Shown: positions 1 to 9,679 of the stretch, piece by piece
How positions within the stretch are numbered: position 1 is the first letter of the stretch
How the letters are laid out: each line of letters starts with the position of its first letter
Assembly (NCBI GenBank): GCA_012184525.1
Contig: WOFQ01000169.1
Location: forward strand, 1-17,211
Direction: 5' to 3'
Source: Xenoacremonium recifei
Taxonomy: Eukaryota; Ascomycota; Sordariomycetes; Hypocreales; Nectriaceae
Length of the DNA stretch: 17,211 nucleotides
The notes under the pieces: model-generated
What the model saw: only the letters and a program-made list of their open reading frames with translations
Database searches by the model: none
Told to the model about the DNA's origin: nothing
Program-made: the position numbers and the translations under genes

Positions 1-299
1 AATGCTTGCGGGGCCGGCGGGGGAACAAGATCCGCATCAGGAATCCCCGGCTCCATTGTGGGGGAAGAGGGGGCGGGGGGCGGGGGGCGGGATGACAGGA
101 AATATCCCGGTGAGATGCAGTCATACGCAGCTCATCTAGACCGATGGCATTTGATTCATTGACTGGGAAAACGAAATATTGAAACTCCGTCGGCCCTTCT
201 CAGGTCGATGAATATATCACTGTTGATCTTCCCTATTGTCACACGCTTCTTGGCCAGCAAAATCTCCTCATACACTCGCGCCTGTTAACTCGCGCTACG
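1..299 (+). promoter_or_regulatory. 5' region of the P450 gene with GC-rich block
   Basis: This is the upstream DNA of the P450 gene that starts at 300. Its first 91 bases are very G-rich and hold four GCGGGG motifs at 8-13, 17-22, 73-78 and 80-85. GCGGGG fits the published Aspergillus CreA consensus SYGGRG, so carbon-catabolite control is one possible reading. The rest is ordinary, with pyrimidine-rich stretches before the start codon. I see no clear TATA box and no coding sequence. Confidence 0.5.
60..91 (+). other. G-quadruplex candidate in P450 promoter
   Basis: Five runs of three or more G (60-64, 69-73, 75-80, 82-87, 89-91) are separated by loops of 4, 1, 1 and 1 bases. This meets the usual sequence rule for an intramolecular G-quadruplex on the + strand. 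It lies about 209 bp before the P450 start codon. Folding in vivo is inference. Confidence 0.6.
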
Positions 300-2081
300 A
301 TGGCTCTCGTTGATAGACTGTCGGCTATTGGGCCAGTCAATCTGCTTGCCGTTGCCGCTGCCGTTTTAATTTCTCTTGCTTGGCTCAATGCGGTGCTTCT
401 AGATCCTCTCAGACGTATCCCGGGGCCGTTCCTCGCTCGATTTTCACGCCTTTGGTTGCTTCGGCAATACCTAAAAGGCGACTACCACAAGACCAACATC
501 CGACTCCATGAAAAATATGGTGCGAACCCCATTACACTAACTATTCTCAGGTAATGACTGCTGAACATGGTTGCCATTCTGTAGGTGCTGTGGTACGAAT
601 CGCTCCAGGCCAGTATAGTATCGATGACTTTGAAGCTGCCAAGACCATTTATGGCCATGGCAGCCACTTCCGCAAGGTGCGTAAGCAACTAAATGCTTCC
701 AACGCTGACCATATTTGGAACTAACTACTATCCTAGAGCGACTGGTACTTGCCCTGGGGTCATCCTACACAGAGTAACCTATTCAATGAAGTAAATCCTG
801 TTGAGCATGCGTCGATGCGCAAGCAAGTCTCAAACCTTTACGCCATGTCCAGCCTCGTATCCTACGAGCCCTACGTGGACCAATGCACCTCTCTGCTTTG
901 CGAACGGCTTTCTGAATTTGCAGCTGCCGGGGCCATTGTTGAGATGCGACATTGGTTCCAGTGTTATGCCTTCGACGTCATTGGGCTCATCACCTTCTCC
1001 AAACGCTTTGGGAATCTTGACCGTGGTGAGGATATCGGGGACATCATGGCAGCGTTAGACAAGGCCCAAGTGTTGGGGAGCAACATTGGTCTCTACCCTT
1101 CATGGTTTCCACTTGTCTTCAAGCTCTTGACACGATTGACCCAGGCCAAAGATGGGAAACTTACTGGTCAGGCCTATGTTGGGCATTTTGCACGATCCGA
1201 GGTCCAGTCACGTCGCGATACCGATCCCAATGCCAACGGCAGCGGCGTGAATGATTTCATCGGCAAGGTATTGAACAGGAAGACCGATGAGGGGGCGAAC
1301 GTAATAAGCGACCAGGTTCTACAGGTAACCGCGGGCGCCAATGTCGCTGCTGGTTCCGACACCACAGCGATCACTCTCAGCGCAACCTTATACTACCTTT
1401 GCAAATACCCCGAGGTGACCAAAAAGCTCCGTGCCGAACTAAAGGAATGTGTCGATCTCGACAGAGAATCGCGTACGCTCACATTTCAGCAAGCACAGTC
1501 GCTGCCATATCTTCAAGCTGTCATCAAAGAATCTCTTAGAATGCATCCGGCAACTGGCTTCACCATGCCCCGTGTCGTGCCATCTGGCGGCTGTACCATA
1601 GCGGGACACTTCTTCCCAGCAGGAGTAAGATCTGCCATATTTGACCCTCCAAGCATTCTCACATAAAACCGGAGCATTGCTGACTAGATTCAGGAGGTTG
1701 TTGGTATCAATTCCTGGGTAGCGCACCACAATCGTACGGTCTTTGGAGATGACGCCGACATATTTCGCCCTGAAAGGTGGCTCAAGACTGATGAAGGATA
1801 TAGTAGCAGTCGTATGCAGGCATATTACTTCACTGTAAGATCTGCCTCCAATTATGCGAGTGTCACTCCGAGCAGCTAACAGAAGTTGGATGTAGTTTGG
1901 CCAGGGTTCACGAACGTGTATAGGAAAGAATATCAGCTTGTTAGAGTTATCTAAGTGTATTCCCCGTATCTTGGAGCACTTCGACTTTGAACTTGTGGAC
2001 GCAGGTGAGATGGAATGTACAAACAGTTGGTTTGTAAAACCAAATTCATTGCGCTGCCGTGTCAGGCCGAGGGCTTTGTAA
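300..2081 (+). CDS. Microsomal cytochrome P450 monooxygenase
   Basis: Heme-thiolate monooxygenase, probably a tailoring oxidase of the cluster held in the ER membrane. I read five exons: 300-519, 585-676, 737-1624, 1694-1834, 1896-2081 (508 aa, a normal length). The sequence shows an N-terminal membrane anchor (about residues 12-34) followed by a proline-rich hinge (RRIPGP, about 38-43). It also has the I-helix AGSDTT (309-314), the ExxR motif ESLR (E369/R372), FRPERW (424-429), and the heme-binding loop FGQGSRTCIG with the axial cysteine at 455. Every junction keeps the frame and rebuilds conserved blocks, for example EKYG/AVVRIAPG across intron 1, whose donor GTGCGA is slightly unusual. The overall pattern resembles the fungal pisatin-demethylase-like P450 group, from memory. 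The substrate cannot be told from sequence. The gene is convergent with the MBL hydrolase gene downstream. Confidence 0.93.
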
Positions 2082-2465
2082 GGTCAGGATAGTAGTCAGA
2101 ATATTGGATGGAGAAGGCCGGCTCCAACCCAGGTGTCAGACAAGACAGGCAACATTCATTCACACCGAAATATCCCATAGCTGACAATATGTGTTTTATA
2201 TGATTGAAACTTGTTTTTATCAGTCCTCACACACGATTACGCGTCAACTGGATCACGAAACCTTTATACTTTCCTTTCATCAGATGTAAGGTTGACCCGT
2301 GGTTTCAAGGCCTGAATGTCATAATTAATGAGGTTAAGCCATAAACTTGTAACATAAAACTCAAATGGACTATCCTTCAGACGAAGATTTATATATTTCT
2401 TGACCTAGATGCTTGGCTCGGGTTTGATTAGACGCGCAAAGTTGATAGTTATACGTCTGACATCC
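2082..2465. other. Convergent intergenic region, no gene
   Basis: This 384-bp stretch lies between the stop codons of the P450 gene (+) and the MBL hydrolase gene (-) and must carry both 3' ends. It is fairly AT-rich in its second half, where polyadenylation signals could sit, but I see no clear canonical signal. No coding potential or RNA gene was recognised. Confidence 0.6.
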
Positions 2466-3674
2466 TTATAGCGTCAATGTTGTCTCCTGGGCATGCTCAA
2501 GCTCAATTACCCGGCAACTCGTATTCGTTTCGATGAAGTCAGTTGCTGCTGTTGTATTCACGCTAAAGGGCTTGATCGGGCTGCTCTTGGTAAGCAGATG
2601 CGTCAAGAGACAAGATTCGAGTTTCTTACCATTCATCCTGCAAGCACCATATGATCTGTTTCGGCTTCTCATCTAGCCACTGGACCTGCTTGAGTGCAAA
2701 CTCCGCCGCAGATCCTTCGAAGGGGCGACCGTTGAGATTTGCGCGGCCTGCAATTCCCAAGATAGCGATTTGCGGCTTCGGCTTTATAGCCCGCATGACG
2801 CCCTCATAGGCACCCAGATGCGAACTCCAGAGGATTGACTTTTCGTTGCTAAGAACAAGGTTGACCATGATCTGGCCACCATCAAAATGAGAGAAGATAT
2901 TGCGCTCGCGATCTTCAATGAAGTCGACAAAAGATCTCATCATCTCGCTTTGCTTCTCACGTGGGACCCGAGAACCCAATTTCAGCAGCCCATGCTTCAT
3001 CCCCAGTGTCTGCTCCAGTGTGCATACGTACGGATGTGCTTCACCTGTGTATACTGTTCCGGTGTCTAGAATATCCGGTAAGTCAGCATGCCCTGCAGGC
3101 ATGAGACAATGAAGCCCCGGCCATATGTGTGCGGCCATGGACGCAAGGGAATGATGTGGCAACGACGGGGCGCCTGGCGGGCCCGGTGCAAGAGGTCCTT
3201 TTCCTTTTGCCGCCTGTTCTAGAATGTTTCGTGTGAAAAGCGGGATACGTTCACCTCCTTGAACGGGATAGAGCTGCTCTTGCGGGACACCGGCCCTTTG
3301 AAGACAATTGATGGCCTCTCCATTAGCAATCACAGTGGCACCAGTGCGCAAGGCAAGCCTATCAGCTCCGGGTAGGCTTGCCGAGGACGTTAGATCGTGC
3401 TCATCAACGACTGATGTTGGAGGACTCACTCACTGGTCAAAATGAGCGTGAGAGATGAATATATAGTCACAGACAGTCACGTCGTCGATAGACAAGAATC
3501 TTGGTAAAACGGCGGGGCGTTCGAGATACGTATCAAGAAAGATGGTGAGGCCCTTTGCCTTCAGCCGATACGTAGTGGTGCCTGGAGAAGTTGGATTAGT
3601 ACTGTGATGGGATGGGTGTGGCATATTGCGCGCTCACCGAACCACTCCAGAGTTATGCTCTCGGATTGCGCCAT
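2466..3674 (-). CDS. Metallo-beta-lactamase-fold hydrolase
   Basis: Putative metal-dependent hydrolase of the metallo-beta-lactamase superfamily. I read four exons on the minus strand: 3674-3638, 3581-3434, 3376-2630, 2580-2466 (348 aa). The start at 3674 is preferred because exon 1 (MAQSESITLEWFG) restores the N-terminal beta-strand typical of the family. A later methionine at 3624 lies inside what I read as intron 1. The metal-binding motif HAHFDH (H57, H59, D61, H62) is complete only when the intron 3433-3377 is removed, because H62 is a split codon. Later histidines (PAGHADLPD, SSHLGAYEGV) may be further ligands. The last intron (2629-2581) is short at 49 bp; without splicing the protein stops at 2626. 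Such proteins can be thioesterases, lactonases or esterases in fungal clusters, so the role is open. The gene is divergent from the FAD monooxygenase. Confidence 0.85.
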
Positions 3675-4251
3675 GATGGACGAAATTACTGTCACTTTTA
3701 TACGTGTCGCTCTAAGAAAGCTTCAGACGCCCAAGAGCTTCAGAAGCCTTCAGACGGCTTAATGTAGTAATAAAATGGGCCTTATCATCAGGATCAGAAC
3801 CAGGTCCTAGCACCACCGAGTATGACCACCACACACCCGGTTAACTTCTCCACACAGCTCCGCGAGTTTTGCTCATGGCTCTGGGGGACCATTTGCGGGG
3901 TATTATCGTACACAAAAGCTTGCGGGGAAATCAACCAGGAGCAGGGTGGGTTCTTTACTCCGTTCTACACATCATGTCACTGTAATTAAATAAATTCGAA
4001 AGGTTTGACGGGGAGCGGGCGGGGGTGGGGAAATGCGTGCTCGAACCGAGTATCGAAGGACAAGTCAGCTGGGGCAGCCTCGAGTACTCCCATCGACTAC
4101 GAAACGAATGGGTGCCGGTAGTGCTCCAATCGTGAGGATGAAACGCTGATTCCTAATTCCGGTTGCATCTTAATACCACCTAAAAACTGTCCGGCTTTTC
4201 ATCCCTTGAGCTTGACAGCTTTGCCCTCACCCACGATCGATCCAATTCACC
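3675..4251. promoter_or_regulatory. Shared divergent promoter (MBL hydrolase / FAD monooxygenase)
   Basis: The 577 bp between two divergent start codons probably act as a bidirectional promoter. On the minus strand a TATAAAA box (3702-3696) lies only about 22 bp before the hydrolase ATG. Three CTTCAGA heptamers follow at 3721, 3738 and 3748. Toward the monooxygenase there are GCGGGG motifs at 3895-3900, 3922-3927 and 4019-4024, plus GTGGGG at 4025-4030; all fit the CreA consensus SYGGRG. The monooxygenase ATG sits in a good context (CACCATGG). No coding sequence was seen. Confidence 0.55.
4010..4030 (+). other. G-quadruplex candidate in FAD monooxygenase promoter
   Basis: Four G runs (4010-4013, 4017-4019, 4021-4025, 4027-4030) are separated by loops of 3, 1 and 1 bases, meeting the usual G-quadruplex rule on the + strand. 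It ends about 221 bp before the start codon, close to the spacing of the similar motif before the P450 gene. Confidence 0.6.
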
Positions 4252-5939
4252 ATGGAATCTACCTCAGGTCAACCTTTCAAGGTCATAGTCATTGGCTCTG
4301 GCCTTGCAGGGAGCTTGCTCGCTAATGGATTGATGAATAATGACGTGGAAGTAGCCGTATACGAGCGGTTGGAAAGGAATGCAAAGCGAGAGGGTTATCA
4401 GATCCGTCTTGGTAACTCTGCGCTGGTAGGAATGCGTGCGTGTCTGACACCAGACAGCATAAAACACATCACATCTTTGTTTGGCCGTGCTGGCGGTCTC
4501 AGGTCAGGAGCCCCCGTCATTTATGACAAAAACTTCAAGTCCCTCCTTGATCTCAGTGTATTTCCCGTCTACCAAAAATCAGCCCCAATTAGCCGCGGGA
4601 TTTTGCGAGACACTCTTTCTGACCCTGTCTTCGCTGGTGGAAACCTTCAGTACAAGAAACAATTTCTGCGATTTGAGATTCTTCATCCGGACTCGGCCAA
4701 CGAGCGAGTCCGGGCATGGTTTGAGGATGGCTCCCACGACGACGGTGATCTGCTGATTGGAGCGGATGGGAGCAACTCGAAGGTACTACGAGCTCCCTGA
4801 ACTATCATGCACTGTGACCTTGTTTCTCACATTATGAGTAATGTAGGTGAACGAACAGCTTCGGCTGAACAATATCAGTCAGATCAAAACGCACATCAGC
4901 TTCATTGCCAAGAACGAACTCCCTACCGCCGAGTTCATGAAGATGGATCCAAAAGTTCGCGGAAAGCCCGTCATGACTTTTGCTGATAAGAAAGTCATGT
5001 TTTTCTGCGGTATGCTTCAAACTCGTATGCTTCCGATAATTAGAGATCACTGCTGACATGAGCCACAGCCTACCTGCCAGACAAGCTGAACCAAGCGACT
5101 GGAGAAGGTATAAAAGAGGTGGATGAGACTCGTTCCTCTTCCATGTTTGGCTGTCAGATACCGGTTGAAGACTGTCCTCCAGGCCTCCTTGATCTAGACC
5201 AAGATGCTAAGTGGAACTTCGTCTCGAGCCAGTTTCGCACCTGGGCCCCTGAATAGTGAGCACATTGCCCGAATTCTGGTTAAGACTATGGCAGAACTGA
5301 TCGTTAGTAAAGCCAAGAGATCATCAACCTCGTAAAAGGAACAGAACTCTATGTCTACCGGGGAAGAGCGTCCTCTCGCCCGTCACTCGAATGGAGACAA
5401 AAAGTTCGGATAGATGGTATGCCAGAAGCCGGACACCCGAGAGTATGGCTTCTTGGAGATGCTATGCATGCTATGCTGCCTCTCCGGTAGGTTCTGGACG
5501 TGTCCCAAAACTTGTACATTTTGCTGACCTCACACAACAACTATAGCGGTATGGGTGGGAACCAATCTCTACGGGATACTGCTACAGTTTTGCCATTGAT
5601 CAAGGAGATGGACAAAATGTCCAAGGCAGGCAACGTGGTGACCACAGAAAAGATTCTTGAGTCTCTCAAAAGGTACGAAGAAGAGATGATCCCGCGAGCT
5701 TTTGAATGGGTTGAAAAGAGCGGTGGCCAGACAATCATGGTACGTTCTCGCATTAACGGTGCCATAAATGGCATACTAACCAAATTCATGTCCAGCGTGT
5801 TGATACCTCGACGTTCCGCGGCCATGTTCATTTCAGGCTTGCCGGCTACGTTATGAGCTTGGCCTACCTGTGGTTTCGATTCAAGAGTCTGTTCACAAAA
5901 GAGACATATATTGACGATTCTCCAGAGCTTCGAGACTAG
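4252..5939 (+). CDS. FAD-dependent monooxygenase, class A
   Basis: Flavoprotein monooxygenase of the aromatic-hydroxylase/PHBH-like type, expected to use FAD, NAD(P)H and O2 to hydroxylate or epoxidise a pathway intermediate. I read six exons: 4252-4782, 4847-5009, 5069-5255, 5313-5486, 5547-5739, 5796-5939 (463 aa, usual length). The Rossmann dinucleotide motif GSGLAG is at 15-20 with the ribose-binding acidic residue E38. The DG-type motif GADGS is at 170-174 and the second FAD motif, GDAMHAMLPLRGMGGN, starts at 342. Near the C-terminus a hydrophobic stretch (LAGYVMSLAYLWF) could touch a membrane. The intron ending at 5312 was chosen because the nearer TAG acceptor (5306) gives a stop. The last intron (5740-5795) was removed because reading through it loses the C-terminal helix. 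Its partner is likely the divergent hydrolase gene. The substrate is unknown. Confidence 0.92.
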
Positions 5940-6511
5940 GTTGATGGTGTCGCAGTATCGCTCTATGTTGTATCGTTAAGCCTTGTCATCTTGCATTCGC
6001 GCTCTTAGTCAATTATGTAGCAAGGAAGTCAACTCTTACCATTATCCACTGGTCTCATACCTTTTCATCAACGGCCTCCTAAGCCAGTCATTCGCTATCA
6101 GCGTGAACCTTCTCTGCTCTATTAGAGTGCCGCATATTCGCTCCTTTTCACATATAGTGCTAAGCCCGAAGGCACCTCTTCCGAGCTCTCGTCTACTGGC
6201 TCAATTTTATTCCCGAATGCCATAGCCAGGAACAACGAGAATAAAGGCTCTGACTCTGGTACTGAAATAGCAACGGGGCTCTATCGCGGAAGTGGCGGGG
6301 TAGAGGAATCCGCGGGGATCCCGTTCTCCGTCGCGAAATTCCCCGCGGCCGACAAAGCGGGGGGCCAGCAAAAAAATTGACCAGCTTTCCCCAGCTTATA
6401 ATATGTAACATCTCCAGGACGATTGGTGACATTCGTGATACGTTAGACAAGGTTCAACTTTATAGTATTACTCATCACACACCTCCATCAATCAGCTCAC
6501 CTGTCTCCAGA
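5940..6511 (+). promoter_or_regulatory. Upstream region of the CocE-type hydrolase gene
   Basis: This 572-bp stretch holds the 3' end of the FAD monooxygenase gene and the promoter of the next gene. Its first 300 bases look featureless. From about 6275 to 6365 it is strongly GC-rich, with GCGGGG at 6295-6300, 6312-6317 and 6357-6362 and its complement CCCCGC at 6341-6346. An open frame runs from 6377 into the CDS, but the extra N-terminus has no family resemblance, so this is read as 5' UTR. Confidence 0.5.
6310..6348. repeat. Perfect 9-bp inverted repeat in promoter
   Basis: CCGCGGGGA at 6310-6318 is repeated in reverse complement as TCCCCGCGG at 6340-6348, with a 21-bp spacer. Each arm contains the GCGGGG motif found in the other two GC-rich promoters. 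It may be a binding site for a dimeric regulator (inference) or a hairpin in the 5' UTR. Confidence 0.65.
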
Positions 6512-8567
6512 ATGACAAACCGCATTGGAAACATTGATATCATATTCACTGATTCAAACCCCGACTTGGTCAACATCTGGGCCCCATTCGGCACCGAATC
6601 CATAGTCTTGAAGCAGGGATGGACAAAAGATGAAGGAAGACGACCGTTACCAATTGCTCTGCTGTGGCATAAAGATGTCCCCATCCCAATGAGAGACGGC
6701 GTGGTTCTATACGGCGACATATTTCTGCCAGCTTCGTGTCATGATCCTCTTCCCGCTATTCTGCCATGGAGCGCATACGGCAAGACAGGTACAGGTGTGT
6801 TCCTTCGCGACCACACATATTCAGTCGTTACCTAATAACTGGTATGGTCAGGGAAGCAAAACTTGGACCGCTTCCCACACCGCGTTGGTGTGCCAAGGTC
6901 TATGACCAGTGGGCTGGAGAAGTTCGAAGCTCCTGACCCTGCCGAGTGGTGTTACCGAGGATATGCTATGGTGAATGTGGATGCCAGGGGTGCTTATCTC
7001 TCTGAAGGCGATAGATATGTCTATGGGACGCAGGTGGGTGGTTCAGAGCGAGTACGCATACCTAGCAGTATCTAAGTATCAACCAAGGAAGCCGAGGATG
7101 GTTATGACACCATCGAATGGATTGCCAAACAGTCATGGTGCACCGGGGCCGTGGGGATGGCCGGTAACTCCTGGCTTGCAACGATGCAATGGTAATATGG
7201 GTGGTGGTAGCCAAGAGGTAGTCTGGCACTAATGGAGTCTAGGTTCATTGCTGCCCTGCAGCCGCCGTCTTTGAAGGCAATTGCGCCCTGGGAGGGTCTA
7301 GGCGACTTCTATCGGGAGTCCATATGCCGCGGGGGAATCCCGGACCATACGTTTTGGGACCAGCTTTTTGAAAACTCTCGAGGTACCGTATAAGTCCCAT
7401 GTTCATTTTGTGTACTTTCTAACCTGAAGATTTCACTAGGAAAATGCAGACGAGAAGATGTAACTGCCATGATTGAAAAGTACCCTCTTTGGAACGAGTA
7501 TTGGGAAGACAAAAAGCCCAAACTTGAGAAGGTTTTGCTTCCTATGTACTCATTAATCAGCTATTCAACAGCCCTGCATACTGAGGGATCTCTTCGAGGC
7601 TTCCTTCTCTCAGGTTCGACAGAAAAATGGTAAGCTGCTATTGTTCCTTTTGGGGGGGAAGCCGAGGTTTCTCAGCTGATAATCAAGGCTACGCTTCCAT
7701 GTCACGCAAGAGTGGTATGATATCTACCAACCAGAGACAAGCGATGATCTCCATCGTTTCTTCGACCGATATCTCAAAGGGATAGAACATCGATGGGAGA
7801 ATGTGCCGCAAATTCGGCTATCTCTTGCTGGCTACAATCGACCTTCCGTTGTCAATCGGCCAGTGCAGAGTTACCCACCACCGGAGTTCAAACTCATTGA
7901 CCTTTACATTGACTGCGCAGGGAACCGTCTCTCAACTTCCCCCATGCATATCGGGACCGAGGTTACTTATCATGCTGCAGACATGGATGACCCAGGTGTA
8001 ATGTTTACATGTCAATTTGACAAATACACCGAGATATGCGGCTTGTCCCGTGTGAAACTGTTCATGGAGGCGAAGGATCATGACGACTTGGACGTCTATG
8101 TAGTGCTTCGAAAGATGGACAAACACGGAAACCTCTTGAAGCACGTCAACATCCCGATGAAGGACTTGCCACCGGGGGTCACAGAAAAAACTTTACCAGA
8201 TGTCAACGTATTCAAGTACGTTGGTCCAAATGGGAGGCTTCGAGCATCCCACCGGGCTGTGAGAAGAGAGCCTGGCCTAACCGAGGAGCAGTACCAACTC
8301 CTATCTAGATGTCACGTTTGGCACCCCCATGACAGGGAGGAAAAGGTGGTGCCCGGACAGCTAGTTGAGATGGATATTGGACTCTGGGCGGCCGGAATGG
8401 TGTTTGATGCTGACGAGTCCATTGCTCTGATTGTCAAAGGGAGCCTTCCAATACTTCCCGAGCACGTTGGAATGCGCGAGAAGATGACAAATTTCAACGT
8501 CGGACACCACACTATCCACTCCGGGGGCTCTAATCCATCACATTTGAAGCTGTACATGTCGCAATGA
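6512..8567 (+). CDS. CocE/NonD (peptidase S15-like) family hydrolase
   Basis: Serine alpha/beta-hydrolase with a C-terminal X-Pro dipeptidyl-peptidase-type beta-sandwich domain. Relatives cleave esters, acyl groups or N-terminal dipeptides. I read six exons: 6512-6794, 6852-7033, 7088-7191, 7243-7382, 7440-7629, 7688-8567 (592 aa, typical). The N-terminal core begins at PMRDGVVLYGDIFLPA and includes YGKTGTG. The nucleophile elbow GMAGNSW places the catalytic serine at about residue 183, followed by W-F-I-A-A. A cap region (FFDRYLKGI) follows, then the beta-sandwich, ending in HTIHSGG. The first donor could be 6795 (GTGTGT, chosen because it keeps GKTGTG) or 6789, a difference of two residues. 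The start at 6512 was chosen because homology begins there. Role in the cluster is unknown: deacylation or amide hydrolysis are candidates. Confidence 0.9.
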
Positions 8568-8769
8568 TGAGTCCATCCTGGGAATTTCTGGAAACTTGGA
8601 AATTGAGTTTGTTTGGGATGGACATTTTCCGGTGCTGTTGCAGTTCTTTATCAACGCGAGTTACGCTGGTCTCTTTGGGTGTTACTGTGGCCTCGGCGCT
8701 CTTCTGATCATTCGCTTTGCTGATAAACAGGTTGCCGGTCTTATGGATGGAGAACTAGCAAATCGATAG
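8566..8769 (+). other. Unassigned open frame after the CocE gene, possible gene remnant
   Basis: Overlapping the CocE stop codon in another frame, an open stretch runs to TAG at 8767-8769. It reads like a membrane-protein tail: an acidic/aromatic part, then about 25 hydrophobic residues (QFFINASYAGLFGCYCG onward), then a polar end (ADKQVAGLMDGELANR). It has no convincing ATG of its own, and I do not recognise a family. It may be a decayed exon of another gene or chance. Confidence 0.2.
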
Positions 8770-9447
8770 TCCGAAAAACTTGATAGTAGCCCCGACTAAA
8801 AATACACGCGTCTATAATAGCACAGCCATCCGCGGTTGGACATTGAGGCCCCTACTATTGGGGAACTCCGATGAAGAGAGCCTGACACTTGGGGGTCACG
8901 GGGTGGCCTTTATTGCCACTTACAACCCGTTTAGTCCATTGACACGATTTCATATGGCTATACTCTGAGGCTAGAGGCATACAAAAATGGCATCAGGAAC
9001 TGCCGCGTACTCTGGAGACATGCTTGCTAACTTAGTGCGGTATGGTTCTGATTAAGACGGACTTTAGTCTTCTAAACTCCAGGGGCCATTCACAATTTGT
9101 CATTTACGCCTTTGTTGATCGGTGGGAACAGCTCCAGAAGTCCTTCCTTATCGAGAGTTGTCTTACGTCCTTTATTCTTCACTTTAACTATTCATCTCTT
9201 GCAAGGCATCACCTTCAGACTACACTATTCCCCCACTCGGCCATTTTTCTCTTTGAGTTTCAGGCATGTTCCCACGAGTTGCATCAGTCGAACTTTCTGA
9301 CTTCAGCTCTCTCGTGTCAGATGCATATTTATACAGACCTAATGACGATCTCATTGCACCACCTAACCCGGTAGTTGGTCGACCAGTTTTTATGACTGTG
9401 GGTCTTGCAAGGTGTCATTTTACGCCCTATGTGGAAAAAAACTAGAA

Positions 9448-9467
9448 AGGGCGTTGGATAGCACTTC
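9448..9467 (+). promoter_or_regulatory. 20-bp element shared with methyltransferase promoter, copy 1
   Basis: It begins AGGGCGTTGGAT and matches 11868-11887 at 17 of 20 positions. It lies about 213-232 bp before the MFS start codon. A common regulatory site is inference. Confidence 0.35.
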
Positions 9468-9504
9468 GCCTGCTGTTGGCTGATGTGAATGTGGCGAACC
9501 AGAA

Positions 9505-9528
9505 AATATTCAACTAAATATTCAACTA
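9505..9528 (+). repeat. Tandem 12-bp duplication
   Basis: AATATTCAACTA occurs twice back to back (9505-9516 and 9517-9528). It is probably a replication-slippage duplication about 150 bp before the MFS start. Confidence 0.8.
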
Positions 9529-9679
9529 ACCTCTACTTCAACCAACATACTAGATATAGAATACTCTCTACGCTTGTCGTTCCAGGCATTTGCGAATTCT
9601 ATATCGCATCCTTCACTACTCAATCTCGTCAGCCGAGACCGCCACCTTGAGTGGACCGAGGCTTCTGACCAGGCACAAG

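Larger units (their letters stand above)
8770..9679 (+). promoter_or_regulatory. Long intergenic region upstream of the MFS gene
   Basis: About 0.9 kb without a supportable gene. Open frames exist (for example 9042-9374) but look non-coding. Contents noted: a 12-bp tandem duplication at 9505-9528 and a 20-bp element at 9448-9467 that recurs before the methyltransferase gene. The GCGGGG motifs of the left-hand promoters are absent. Confidence 0.45.

Noticed and set aside
551..584. Alternative first intron of the P450 gene beginning at GTAATG
   Set aside because: At 34 bp it is too short, and it would insert about ten residues into the conserved KYG-x-VVRIAPG block. The 520-584 intron restores that block.
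4832..5059. A 75-codon minus-strand open frame
   Set aside because: Antisense to exon 2 of the FAD monooxygenase; a shadow frame.
6377..6511. A 45-codon N-terminal extension of the CocE-type hydrolase
   Set aside because: The extension has no family resemblance and begins just after the GC-rich promoter block; homology starts at MTNRIGNIDII (6512).
9042..9374. A 110-codon + strand open frame before the MFS gene
   Set aside because: It lacks recognisable domains or splice-extended homology, and two overlapping frames are equally open; taken as chance.
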